From NCBI GenBank assembly GCA_017440045.1, contig JAFSIA010000068.1, positions 25,969 to 89,968 of the forward strand: a DNA stretch of 64,000 nt. Reading direction: 5' to 3'. Each line of letters begins with the position of its first letter. Position 1 is the stretch's first letter. Positions 29,101 through 35,563 of the stretch are shown piece by piece. The stretch is from Lachnospiraceae bacterium. Lineage in GTDB: Bacteria; Bacillota; Clostridia; Lachnospirales; Lachnospiraceae. The notes under the pieces were generated by a model that was not told the DNA's origin, did no database searches, and worked only from the letters and a program-made list of their open reading frames with translations. The position numbers and the translations under genes are program-made.

Positions 29101-30905
29101 CTTTTATTAACAGAATAGACAAAAATACAAGATTTACAGACTTCTCTGGTTGGAGTCTTCCACTCTATACAGACACACTGTCAATGGATAAAACAATAGC
29201 TTCCATATATGATGAAAATAACTCTCTTGTATACGGAGATATGGTGTTCACAGCTGTATGGACAGAGTATGACAAGTTTGTTATAAATATGAATCTTTTT
29301 GAGAGAGATTTCTTTAGTGATGGTTCATATTTAGACAGAGTATCTGATAAGCTTAAGGCAGTACTTTACTACTCTACAGATGGAAGCACGATGGTGCCAA
29401 TCTACACAGAGGAAATTATAGACAGTGTAACTGGTGAGGAGAAGACAATTGCCTATGCTAAAGCCGGAGATAAGATTGAGATAGCTCTCTTTAGAATGAA
29501 CTCAAAGGGAAATCCTATCGGTCAGCCGGTTGCTACAGGTATAAAGCTTGAGGATCTCTATTATGAATATGAGAGCAAGTTAAATGAGTGGATACATGCA
29601 GATATAAGAGATGGCTCTAAGTCGTTTACAATCAAGGATGATGTGAAGGATGAGACTGTTATAGAAGTATACATGTCATATTCATTAAAGGAATATAACA
29701 TTATTTACTGGGATATCAGAGGCTTTGACAATAGTGCAAATCCAACAACTTACACTATCTTCGATGAGTTTGATTTCACACCTTTAACAGATGGTGTTAA
29801 GTGGATGCTTGTTACTCCTGATGATGATTTGTCAAATGATGATGACATTAAGACTGAGATAATTTACGGATTAGGTCAGGATGGAAAGCTTATAACAAAT
29901 GGTACAGCAGGCAACAGAGATTATATATCAAATCTTGTTCTTAAGCCAGACTGGTCAACATATACACTTGACAGCTACAAGATTGATATCCTATTAGAGC
30001 AGACTGCATTTGGAAATGTTTCAATCCTTTATCCACAGCGTCAGGATGAGTTCTTTGCAAATGATATGATTATCTTATCTGTACAGCCAAGAGACGGATA
30101 TAAGCTTGTTAGCAATTCACTTATTTATAAGAAGAATAATGTGGCAGGTCTCACACTTTTAGATGGTGCGCGAACATTTGCAAGAGATATTGATTCGTTT
30201 ATTATTCCACCGGTAGATGCAGGTGCGGGAACATATCTCTTTACAATGCCAAGCAGTGACATTGTAGTATCAGCATTATTTGAGCTTTGTCAGTACAACA
30301 TAACATATTCAGACATTACTGAGGATGTAGTAAATACAAATCCTAATACATACAACGTAAACAGCGAGATTGTGTTAGCAGATGCACAAAGACCTGGATA
30401 TAATTTCTTGGGTTGGTATGATGCTGATGGAAATAGGATTGTAAAGATTGTTGGAAGAACTGGAGATATGGTTCTTACACCGATGTTTGAGCTTGCGGAT
30501 AATTCACCAGAGGGCGATATAAACGGTGATAACAATAATCCTGGTGATGACTCAAATAATGAGAATGAGACAAATAAGCCAAGTGATGACAATGTAAGTG
30601 ATAAGGTAGATATAAATAAGCCAATTGGCGACAATTCAGATAATGACAAACCATCGAATGATAAGGTTTCAGTATCTGGCAGACCTTCAAATGTAGTAAG
30701 CCGACCTTATACAAATGTTACAATCAATGGCGAGAAGCCAAATGATTCAACAGGTACTTTAAATGGAAGTGGAAGTACAGGAGGTACAAACAGTGGTGAT
30801 ACAGCAGATATACCACGACTTCTTCTGATATGTGCGGCAGCAGTCTTAGTTCTTATGATAATCTTCTTAAAGAAGCCTAATAAGGATGATGAAGACGAAG
30901 AATAA
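26163..30905 (+). CDS. Large cell-surface protein with Listeria-Bacteroides (InlB B) repeats
   Basis: A 1580-aa secreted protein: signal peptide with hydrophobic core LLVGVVVLFFCLP and likely cleavage at IQA/ATT; a Gly/Ser/Asn-rich beta-helix-like region (about 30-450, with GAAIGGGG); then several InlB B-type modules ending in motifs such as FRGWIYTD, FMGWSLDD, FSGWSLPL and FLGWYDADGNRI; an Asp/Asn/Pro-rich stalk (about 1450-1545); a C-terminal membrane helix and an acidic tail. No LPXTG precedes the helix, so anchoring is by membrane rather than sortase. A GTG six bases upstream of the ATG is an alternative start. Confidence 0.85.
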   Translation: MDKIMKIYRKIRKDSKLLSATVAVLSALLVGVVVLFFCLPEIQAATTNNVTWTPTGTRMYELSALQDGDASNITATSIAVEAGQTYTIDGTGVERNNVNITFNYTSNSGTDAQPAEVTIHIVNVDIKQSLDVSAFRFSTNGYPVEYKLVVQGECSIESTCQGALYPLIAVEDTSYSVYKLHANAGSGNNVEDFVSLDTLSKSVSLKVAGQTPVSKLTLTNASGSYGALIGSGEKNTFAAESVTEIQALIKNLNDQFILQASEQIDVTNTSIAAALKAAPYKFVTAPGYDYTFFPQYTYNSTNGASAGKITVGNLDGSGGLILNLTNNGYGAAIGGGGCSTASGKGATAKKVTVNAGTITFNSPTSYLGSPVFGSGVAKGAASPESTSGTFGGIEINGGSVYLGNYANKFGNTLPVNKNGDRLYEIKANTYDGTYSIADIDNFTVNDPFPIEYEYDPSLQFDFDLEGMTSSLVAQPLGMTKNILDLDIILSPTLSYMYDGSGHNDRYTLHFWLPAVQTTALVITDEFGPGYTDFTLYTSGRVEVDPINPDETSADSRRYVLVRDQTYYLVAENIPSGLKVKNVALTADGRVTSAYYDTALGYRIDASTSSITAEVTYSGSIDINFDLGFDANDTNNHNIQAPVASYEYGTETYTLPNLGTVMKDTAAGQVTDLVFRGWIYTDSAGNELGYITHITKTQQLDGNMKTFNEVVQSDGEIYLKALWSVQVEYFPGDDADVTGNLDKIVVDYAYGTGAVLNVNITAIEPQKDTFAFMGWSLDDGTDLYLNGSTVAVSTYTSHGLYANYERTGFSVYIDSSALSEDYAELSCVGSSGTDILRRRSDGSLATVVIDGKTYYYTSVVRKGSQVRVVISTKHGYKMENTSVVITGSQSSRVSTDSITGECLADVTVEDEDIFVTTDATFSPIEYEIIFKDGKEPNELLWSGYTFSFNIEDIADGKTIGDIIREGLNVTQAEMSDAAISAFINRIDKNTRFTDFSGWSLPLYTDTLSMDKTIASIYDENNSLVYGDMVFTAVWTEYDKFVINMNLFERDFFSDGSYLDRVSDKLKAVLYYSTDGSTMVPIYTEEIIDSVTGEEKTIAYAKAGDKIEIALFRMNSKGNPIGQPVATGIKLEDLYYEYESKLNEWIHADIRDGSKSFTIKDDVKDETVIEVYMSYSLKEYNIIYWDIRGFDNSANPTTYTIFDEFDFTPLTDGVKWMLVTPDDDLSNDDDIKTEIIYGLGQDGKLITNGTAGNRDYISNLVLKPDWSTYTLDSYKIDILLEQTAFGNVSILYPQRQDEFFANDMIILSVQPRDGYKLVSNSLIYKKNNVAGLTLLDGARTFARDIDSFIIPPVDAGAGTYLFTMPSSDIVVSALFELCQYNITYSDITEDVVNTNPNTYNVNSEIVLADAQRPGYNFLGWYDADGNRIVKIVGRTGDMVLTPMFELADNSPEGDINGDNNNPGDDSNNENETNKPSDDNVSDKVDINKPIGDNSDNDKPSNDKVSVSGRPSNVVSRPYTNVTINGEKPNDSTGTLNGSGSTGGTNSGDTADIPRLLLICAAAVLVLMIIFLKKPNKDDEDEE

Positions 30906-30916
30906 AATGTGATTTT

Positions 30917-30950
30917 AGGCAGGTAACTGATTATAGTTACCTGCCTTTTT
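30917..30950 (+). terminator. Intrinsic terminator after the surface protein gene
   Basis: A 12-bp stem (30917-30928 with 30935-30946), loop GATTAT, followed by TTTTT. It also lies just past the end of the convergent cotJC remnant, where the tail on the minus strand is weaker (AAAATCAC). Confidence 0.85.
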
Positions 30951-30968
30951 ACAAGTGGAAAAAACTGA

Positions 30969-31487
30969 TTACTTAGTGTCGAAAGCCGGGTTAAATGCGT
31001 AGAAGTTCTTAGAATCTAAATCATCCTGAACCATTCTTAACGCCTCGCCAAATCTCTGGAAGTGTACAACCTCTCTGGCTCTTAAGAACTTGATTACATC
31101 ACATACATCCGGGTCTTTTACCATTCTTAAAATATTGTCATAAGTTGAGCGAGCCTTCTGCTCAGCAGCCATATCTTCAAACAAATCAGTGATAGGGTCA
31201 CCCTTGCTCTGGAACTGACAAGAGTTCTGCATAATACCACCGGCAGCCTGAGGCCAGATGCCAAGAGTATGGTCTACATAATATGCTTCAAATCCGGCAG
31301 CCTTAATTTCTTCAGGAGAAAGACCATCTGTAAGCTGCTGAATGATAGCTCCCACGATCTCTAAGTGGGAAAGTTCTTCAGTTCCTATGTCGTTTAGGAG
31401 CCCTGCAACTCTCTTGTTTGACATAGCGTATTTCTGAGATAAATATCTAAGAGAAGCGTCAATTTCTCCATCAGGTCCACCATACTG
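30969..31487 (-). pseudogene. cotJC: cotJC-like manganese catalase / spore coat gene, 5' end removed by prophage insertion
   Basis: The 172 remaining codons read as CotJC/Mn-catalase: YGGPDGEIDASLRYLSQ, then IGTEELSHLE, YYVDH, KGDPITDL, AAEQKARSTY and REVVHFQRF, which together supply the di-manganese Glu/His ligands. The reading frame is open to 31487 (codon for Gln of QYGGPDGE) and meets an in-frame TAA at 31488-31490. Family members have about 27 more N-terminal residues (from memory of B. subtilis CotJC), so those codons are missing here. A shortened product could start at the ATG at 31424. Phage sequence starts right at the break, so the 5' part should lie beyond the other prophage end. 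Confidence 0.85.
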
Positions 31488-31520
31488 TTAAAACCTATAA
31501 TAATGCTCTAAACATTGATT
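31480..31520. other. Prophage attachment junction in cotJC
   Basis: Homology to CotJC stops at 31487-31488, and the integrase gene ends 33 bases further, the usual place for an att site of a serine integrase. The exact crossover dinucleotide cannot be given without the other junction. It probably lies within the few bases around CATACTG (31481-31487). Confidence 0.6.
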
Positions 31521-33011
31521 TTACAAGGGTTGCGGACACTCGGTCAAATGGACTTGAAGTCGATTTTTGCTTTTTTCGTAAATTGCGTAGTCTAAAATTG
31601 AACGAATTGCCTCGCCTTTTATGGTGTCATTTGCATCTGAATTTATAATCTGAATGACACTATTAATTTCTTTAGGTAAGTCTATTGTTTCGGTGTGATT
31701 TTCGGACATAGACTTACTTTTTTCTAATTCATCCATTAATCTTTCACGCTCTGCATTGAGTATCTCTTTATTTTCTTTGTATTCCTCAAGAGAATCAATT
31801 CCATCTCGATAAGCCTGCTTGATACGTTTTTCTTTTTGTTCAAGCTTTTCTAAAGCAGTAGAAATAAATGAATCAGTAGGGATAGTGACTTGAGACATTG
31901 CCTGTTGGTAGGTTGAAAGGCTGGCATCCTTTAACAGCTCCTTTAGAGCAAGCGTTAATCCTTCAGTTATTTTCTTTTCAGTAATGCTGTGAGAGACACT
32001 GCACTTTCCTTTTTGGTAGTTTCCACATTGAAGGGAGCGCATGCCTGTTTTTTTATCTCTGCATCCTATGAATAAGGAATAACCACAGGCGCTGCATTTC
32101 AAAAAACCACTAAGCCAGTGTTTGGTGCCAACAATACGTTGCTTAGGTTTACGCATGCGCGCACGCCTTTCAATGATTTGTTGTGCCTGGTCAAATTGTT
32201 CTTTTGTAATTAAAGGTGTATGTTTGCCTTCTGCTATGATCCACTCTGATTTATCCTTGATAGTATGTGATTCGTGATGTTGCCTGTTCCATCTAACGAA
32301 ACCATAATAAAAAGGATTTTCAACAATATACCTAACAGTCCTAAGTTCCCAAGTGTTACCGCGCCTAGTAGGTATATTCATACTGTTAATTTTACGAACA
32401 ATTTCGTGGTTAGAGTAGGCTGGGTTCCCTGCCATCTCAAATATGAGCTTTACTATGGCAGCTTCTTCATCAACTATCTCAGGAATACCAGTATCTTTGT
32501 TTTGCTTATAACCATAAGGTAAAGTGGATTGATAACCACCACGCAGGGCCTTTTCTGTCATACCGCGTGTAACTTCACCGGAAAGATTGACAGAGTAATA
32601 TTCATCAAACCATTCAATGATTGTCTCAATTAATCTTCCGAACATATCATCAGAAACATATTCGCTAATAGATATGACATCAATACCTAGCTTTTTTCGC
32701 AGCATACCCTTATAAAAGGTACTCTCTTCCTGGTTACGTGCAAAGCGTGAGAATTTCCACAATATAATTGCATCAAAAGGCTTAGGCTTAAGCTTGGCAG
32801 TAGCAATCATACGTTGAAATTCAACTCGGTTGTCGGCTTTTCGGCCAGAAACACCTTCATGCTCCATAAAGATATATTCATTGGTGAGAATATATCCGTT
32901 GTCTTTCGCCCACTTCTTAATTTCCTTAAGCTGGCTAGTAGGAGAAAGCTCCTCTTGCTTATCTGTAGATACACGGATATAGCAAGCAGCTATTTTAAGT
33001 TCTTTACTCAT
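31521..33011 (-). CDS. int: Large serine recombinase, prophage integrase
   Basis: A 496-aa site-specific integrase/excisionase. The resolvase catalytic domain (about residues 5-150) has the nucleophile S15 in YIRVSTDKQ and an Arg-rich segment (FSRFARNQEES); a Recombinase domain (about 165-280) and a zinc ribbon (CSACG...CGNYQKGKC, about 310-350) with a coiled-coil near 395-450 follow. Start at 33011 (MSKEL) is chosen for its RBS AGAGGAGATG; an upstream in-frame ATG at 33119 would add 36 unrelated residues. It lies against the att junction in cotJC. Confidence 0.93.
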   Translation of the reverse strand: MSKELKIAACYIRVSTDKQEELSPTSQLKEIKKWAKDNGYILTNEYIFMEHEGVSGRKADNRVEFQRMIATAKLKPKPFDAIILWKFSRFARNQEESTFYKGMLRKKLGIDVISISEYVSDDMFGRLIETIIEWFDEYYSVNLSGEVTRGMTEKALRGGYQSTLPYGYKQNKDTGIPEIVDEEAAIVKLIFEMAGNPAYSNHEIVRKINSMNIPTRRGNTWELRTVRYIVENPFYYGFVRWNRQHHESHTIKDKSEWIIAEGKHTPLITKEQFDQAQQIIERRARMRKPKQRIVGTKHWLSGFLKCSACGYSLFIGCRDKKTGMRSLQCGNYQKGKCSVSHSITEKKITEGLTLALKELLKDASLSTYQQAMSQVTIPTDSFISTALEKLEQKEKRIKQAYRDGIDSLEEYKENKEILNAERERLMDELEKSKSMSENHTETIDLPKEINSVIQIINSDANDTIKGEAIRSILDYAIYEKSKNRLQVHLTECPQPL

Positions 33012-33081
33012 TGTATCATCTCCTCTAAAAATGTATGAAAAAAGGGTGCAAAAAAACACCTGTTCCTTGTAAAATCGGTGT

Positions 33082-33123
33082 TTAGATGATACAATATGCT
33101 TGTTCACGGCAGGTATCATCTAA
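33082..33123. promoter_or_regulatory. Inverted repeat upstream of the integrase gene
   Basis: Perfect 11-bp arms TTAGATGATAC (33082-33092) and GTATCATCTAA (33113-33123) with 20 bases between. The shorter motif GTATCATCT recurs over the integrase RBS at about 33014-33022. This could be an operator for an integrase regulator or a translation-blocking structure in the leader. Confidence 0.45.
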
Positions 33124-33139
33124 GATGGTAACTGTATAA

Positions 33140-33169
33140 GGGCATCTGTTGGTAGCAGGTGCTCTTTTT
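33140..33169 (+). terminator. Terminator-like hairpin, plus strand
   Basis: A 9-bp stem with two G.U pairs (33140-33148 with 33156-33164), loop TTGGTAG, followed by TTTTTATTT. No plus-strand gene lies before it, so a short untranslated plus-strand RNA in the integrase leader may end here. Confidence 0.4.
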
Positions 33170-33180
33170 ATTTAACGTAA

Positions 33181-33207
33181 AAGGTCTTGGAATAAATCCA
33201 AGACCTT
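33181..33207 (-). terminator. Terminator of the NYN-domain gene
   Basis: A perfect 11-bp stem (33181-33191 with 33197-33207) with a 5-base loop; on the minus strand it is followed by a short T-run (TTTTACG). It separates the NYN gene from the integrase leader. Confidence 0.55.
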
Positions 33208-33365
33208 CATTATATGCATATATTTAATATGATTACTGCCGGCAAGCGGCGGTGTTATATCATTGATGATGTCCGCCCAGCAGACAATAATGTGCATCAA
33301 TGCGCCCACACAGTAGGCATTCACTAAGTATTCATATTATATACATATGTAATAGTCTTGTCAAG
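33208..33365 (-). other. Structured noncoding stretch between integrase and NYN genes
   Basis: This part of a 350-base gene-free interval has unusually GC-rich palindromic pieces for the region: TGCCGGCA, a GGCGG...CCGCC hairpin (33249-33278) and short arms around it. On the minus strand a 41-codon frame (33297 to 33172) is open but has no RBS and runs through the terminator. I favour a structured RNA or a recombination/regulatory element over a gene. The rest holds nothing recognisable. Confidence 0.3.
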
Positions 33366-34025
33366 TTATAAAGTTTTTGTAAAACGAGAATCACAAGTAC
33401 GTAAGCCATCGATATGTTCGAAAAGGTCTGGTTTAATTCGAGCACCCAATGGGTCTAGAATGAAATCAATACCTTCGCGACGAGCGTGTTTTGCAGCTGG
33501 AACAAAATCACTATCACCGGATATTAATATAATTTGGTCGACTTGCTGTTTGAATGCCATAGACGATATATCTAGACCTATTCTCATATCAACACCTTTT
33601 TGGTCTATATTTAGGGTAAAATCGTTTTCTGTTAAATCTTCGAATTTTAACGTGCCACGGCATAGCTTTTTTATAACATCTTCTCTTAGGCTATAGCTTG
33701 CTTGTTCTTCTGCAAGCTTACCCATTCGTAGTGCAAATTTACGTTTCTTTTTTAATTCTTCATAGAAATCAATGGTCCACTTATACAAATCACTTTTAGA
33801 GAGATCTACTTGGCGTTGTAAGAATGGATGAAATATTTTCTTTGCCGAAGGTGGACAATCGTAATAAAAGATGCGATATAAATCTGACTTCTCTCCGTGT
33901 AACCGAGTGTGTCGTTTGCAGTAATTTGCAAGTTCAATAGCTCGTTGTTCGGGTGTTTGATCTCCGAGTATGGCTTGAGCTCTTCTTCGATAAAAACCAC
34001 CGTCAATTAAGATAGCTGTTTTCAT
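33366..34025 (-). CDS. NYN (LabA/PIN-like) domain protein
   Basis: A 219-aa protein with the NYN nuclease-fold signature: D8 in AILIDGGF at the N-terminus, a conserved Asp in KGVDMRIGLD (about residue 145) and ISGDSDFVPAAKHAR (about 170), which form the acidic metal site. NYN proteins are RNA-processing or RNA-cleaving enzymes in several families. RBS AGGAGG lies 5 bases before the ATG. It is preceded by its own promoter and a terminator-containing leader and stands apart from the lytic genes, as lysogeny-expressed (moron-type) genes do. A phage-exclusion role is inference. Confidence 0.75.
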   Translation of the reverse strand: MKTAILIDGGFYRRRAQAILGDQTPEQRAIELANYCKRHTRLHGEKSDLYRIFYYDCPPSAKKIFHPFLQRQVDLSKSDLYKWTIDFYEELKKKRKFALRMGKLAEEQASYSLREDVIKKLCRGTLKFEDLTENDFTLNIDQKGVDMRIGLDISSMAFKQQVDQIILISGDSDFVPAAKHARREGIDFILDPLGARIKPDLFEHIDGLRTCDSRFTKTL

Positions 34026-34036
34026 ATGTACCTCCT

Positions 34037-34098
34037 AAAAATAAAAAGGCTCTAGGGTTCGGTGCTTCCTATATGTTAGGAGACTTACAACCTAGAGC
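34037..34098 (-). promoter_or_regulatory. Structured leader with intrinsic terminator before the NYN gene
   Basis: On the minus strand GCTCTAGG (34098-34091) pairs with CCTAGAGC (34056-34049), enclosing a second stem TCCTA/TAGGA (34067-34081), and is followed by CTTTTTATTTTT immediately before the AGGAGG RBS. Most transcripts from the upstream promoter should stop here, giving an abundant RNA of about 85 bases and low read-through into the NYN gene. Confidence 0.6.
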
Positions 34099-34130
34099 AT
34101 TATTAACGTGTATTAAGTTTACACATTCAT

Positions 34131-34157
34131 ATTATATGCGTTTGGTTTAAAAGTCAA
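34131..34157 (-). promoter_or_regulatory. Promoter of the NYN leader/gene
   Basis: Minus-strand TTGACT (34157-34152) and TATAAT (34136-34131) with a 15-base spacer, slightly short of optimum. Predicted start near 34124. Confidence 0.5.
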
Positions 34158-34234
34158 TACAAAACGTTTAAAAAATTGAACAAAAGTTTAATTTTTTTAA
34201 ACTTGTTATTTAAATATTAAAAATCCCTTTAACT

Positions 34235-34282
34235 CAACTGGTGACAGTATGTCACCAGTTGTACGAAATAATCGTACAACTG
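34235..34282 (-). terminator. Two overlapping hairpins after the repressor gene
   Basis: A 12-bp stem (34235-34246 with 34250-34261) and an 11-bp stem (34256-34266 with 34272-34282) share six bases, so they compete unless both are shortened. Located 4 bases past the repressor stop, with ATTTTT some distance behind on the minus strand. Terminator is the simplest reading. Confidence 0.5.
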
Positions 34283-34285
34283 ATT

Positions 34286-34909
34286 TTATAATTTTCCTCT
34301 AAGTTCTACAACTTTACCAATAATCTTAACTGGTTTATCTTTAATATCTTCTTCAGAGAACATCATTGGCTCATATTTAGAATTTAAAGAAATAAGACCT
34401 ATACCACCAGTGTATTTGGTAAGACGTTTACAAGTAGCATCATCACCATTAACAAGAGCAATAACAATATCGCCTGAGTCAGCATCATTTTGTTGGCGAA
34501 CAATAACTACATCACCATCACAAATTCGAGGTTCCATAGAGTCACCTTTAATCTTAAGACCAAAGAACTCACCGGTGCTGGCCATATCTTCTGATATTTC
34601 TTCTGTATCGATAATATCTTCGATAGCATCAATAGGGATGCCAGCAGCTACGCAACCAAGGACTTTAATTGTTATGCTTGCTTTTTCTTTCTTCTGTATA
34701 TTTTTTGAGAGGTCGATATTGTTCATATCATCCATATCGGCACCTAATAATATCGATAATTCTTTTAATTTTTTTACAGGTGGCTCAGAGACACCTGATT
34801 CCCATTTTTGAATGGTAGTAAAAGATTTATAACCTAATTTTTCTGCAATGAATTCTTGAGATAACCCTTTTTTTGTTCTTAAATATCTAATATTCTCACT
34901 TAAGTACAT
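34286..34909 (-). CDS. CI-like phage repressor (XRE HTH plus S24 autoprotease)
   Basis: A 207-aa LexA/CI-type regulator that keeps the prophage silent. The XRE helix-turn-helix spans about residues 5-58; the S24 peptidase domain has cleavage site A89-G90 (CVAAGI), nucleophile S124 in GDSMEP and general base K161 in ATCKRL. Self-cleavage during the SOS response would release lytic genes. The ATG at 34909 is used because AAAGGTGG precedes it; a GTG 12 bases upstream overlaps that RBS. It is divergent from the Cro-like gene across an operator-rich interval. Confidence 0.92.
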   Translation of the reverse strand: MYLSENIRYLRTKKGLSQEFIAEKLGYKSFTTIQKWESGVSEPPVKKLKELSILLGADMDDMNNIDLSKNIQKKEKASITIKVLGCVAAGIPIDAIEDIIDTEEISEDMASTGEFFGLKIKGDSMEPRICDGDVVIVRQQNDADSGDIVIALVNGDDATCKRLTKYTGGIGLISLNSKYEPMMFSEEDIKDKPVKIIGKVVELRGKL

Positions 34910-34951
34910 ATATAACACCACCTTTCATATCTATTCTTAATATATACTATA

Positions 34952-34968
34952 TTTGAAATTAATTCAAG
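34952..34968. promoter_or_regulatory. Repressor operator copy 1 (near the repressor promoter)
   Basis: TTTGAAATTAATTCAAG matches the palindrome CTTGAA-N5-TTCAAG at all but one outer base. It lies 43 bases before the repressor start codon, where it could give autoregulation. Confidence 0.7.
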
Positions 34969-35017
34969 TTTATTTTAAAAAAAGCAAAAAGAACTTGAAA
35001 AAAAATCAAATAAAGTA

Positions 35018-35046
35018 TTGACACTTGAAAATTCTTCAAGTATAAT
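35018..35046 (+). promoter_or_regulatory. Lytic promoter with an operator as its spacer (operator copy 2)
   Basis: Perfect consensus TTGACA (35018-35023) and TATAAT (35041-35046) are separated by exactly 17 bases, and those 17 bases are the full palindrome CTTGAAAATTCTTCAAG (35024-35040). Repressor bound here must exclude RNA polymerase. A further half-matching copy lies at 34994-35010. Confidence 0.9.
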
Positions 35047-35049
35047 GTG

Positions 35050-35066
35050 CTTGAAAATAATTCAAG
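35050..35066. promoter_or_regulatory. Repressor operator copy 3 (over the lytic transcription start)
   Basis: CTTGAAAATAATTCAAG begins four bases after the -10 box. Centre-to-centre distance from copy 2 is 26 bp, suitable for cooperative binding of two dimers. Confidence 0.85.
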
Positions 35067-35095
35067 TAGCAAATATTAGAAAGGAGAAGTAAGTT

Positions 35096-35326
35096 ATGTC
35101 AGCGAAAGAAGACTTATATACACTAAAAGAACTGAGAGCTAGATATGATAAGACGCAAGAAGAGGTAGCGCGCGACTTAGGAGTTTCAACACAAACATAT
35201 TGCGCTTGGGAAAAAGACATATCAAATGTGGCAGTAAGTAAAGTGCAGGCAGTAGCAAATTACTACGGAGTACGTTTGACGCAAATTTTTTTTACATCAC
35301 AACTTGAAAATAATTCAAGTATTTAA
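35096..35326 (+). CDS. Cro-like XRE transcriptional regulator
   Basis: A 76-aa single-domain helix-turn-helix protein (about residues 10-65: LKELRARYDKTQEEVARDLGVSTQTYCAWEKD), the first gene behind the operator-controlled lytic promoter. Size, position and divergence from the S24 repressor fit Cro. RBS AAAGGAGAAG is 7 bases before the ATG. Its last codons contain a fourth operator copy, so part of the C-terminus (LENNSS) is dictated by that site. Confidence 0.85.
   Translation: MSAKEDLYTLKELRARYDKTQEEVARDLGVSTQTYCAWEKDISNVAVSKVQAVANYYGVRLTQIFFTSQLENNSSI
35303..35319. promoter_or_regulatory. Repressor operator copy 4, inside the 3' end of the Cro-like gene
   Basis: CTTGAAAATAATTCAAG is identical to copy 3 over all 17 bases, about 250 bp downstream. 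Such a distal site suits DNA looping or a roadblock to transcription. Confidence 0.8.
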
Positions 35327-35341
35327 GAGGAGAGTGATAGA

Positions 35342-35563
35342 GTGGGATATGCAAGATGTATAGCACCAATAACGCATATGAAGGTGCAACAAACAAGAAG
35401 TAGGAGAAGAGAGAATACACATATAACAATTGTGATAGAAGGAAATCAAGACGACTTTGATAGCCTGAGAAAAGAAATCGCTCGCACAATTGCAAAACAC
35501 AATCATACGAGCGAAAGAAAAGCAAGTTATGTAATGTTCAGAAGCTCATCTACGAAAGAATAA
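35342..35563 (+). CDS. Small phage early protein, unknown
   Basis: A 73-aa basic protein starting at GTG, with the RBS GAGGAGAG 8 bases upstream. The N-terminal third is Arg-rich (TRSRRRENTH); the rest has an ITIVIEGNQDDFDSLRKEI pattern suggesting a small alpha/beta fold. It follows the Cro-like gene by 15 bases. Its last 14 bases overlap the 3' end of the convergent gene. Not recognised. Confidence 0.55.
   Translation: MGYARCIAPITHMKVQQTRSRRRENTHITIVIEGNQDDFDSLRKEIARTIAKHNHTSERKASYVMFRSSSTKE

Noticed and set aside
30700-30905. LPXTG sortase signal in the InlB-repeat protein
   Set aside because: No LPxTG-like motif precedes the C-terminal helix and the tail after it is acidic.
32274-32522. 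Plus-strand frames inside the integrase and other long genes
   Set aside because: They lack RBSs, have low-complexity or hydrophobic nonsense composition and lie antisense to well-supported genes.
33012-33119. N-terminal extension of the serine integrase (36 residues)
   Set aside because: No RBS at 33119, sequence unlike resolvases, and it crosses the inverted repeat; the ATG at 33011 has AGAGGAG.
33172-33297. 41-codon minus-strand ORF
   Set aside because: No RBS, and its last third is the terminator hairpin of the NYN gene.
33366-34157. Firm call of a type III toxin-antitoxin system
   Set aside because: The leader lacks tandem repeats and the protein is NYN rather than the ToxN fold; kept only as a hypothesis.
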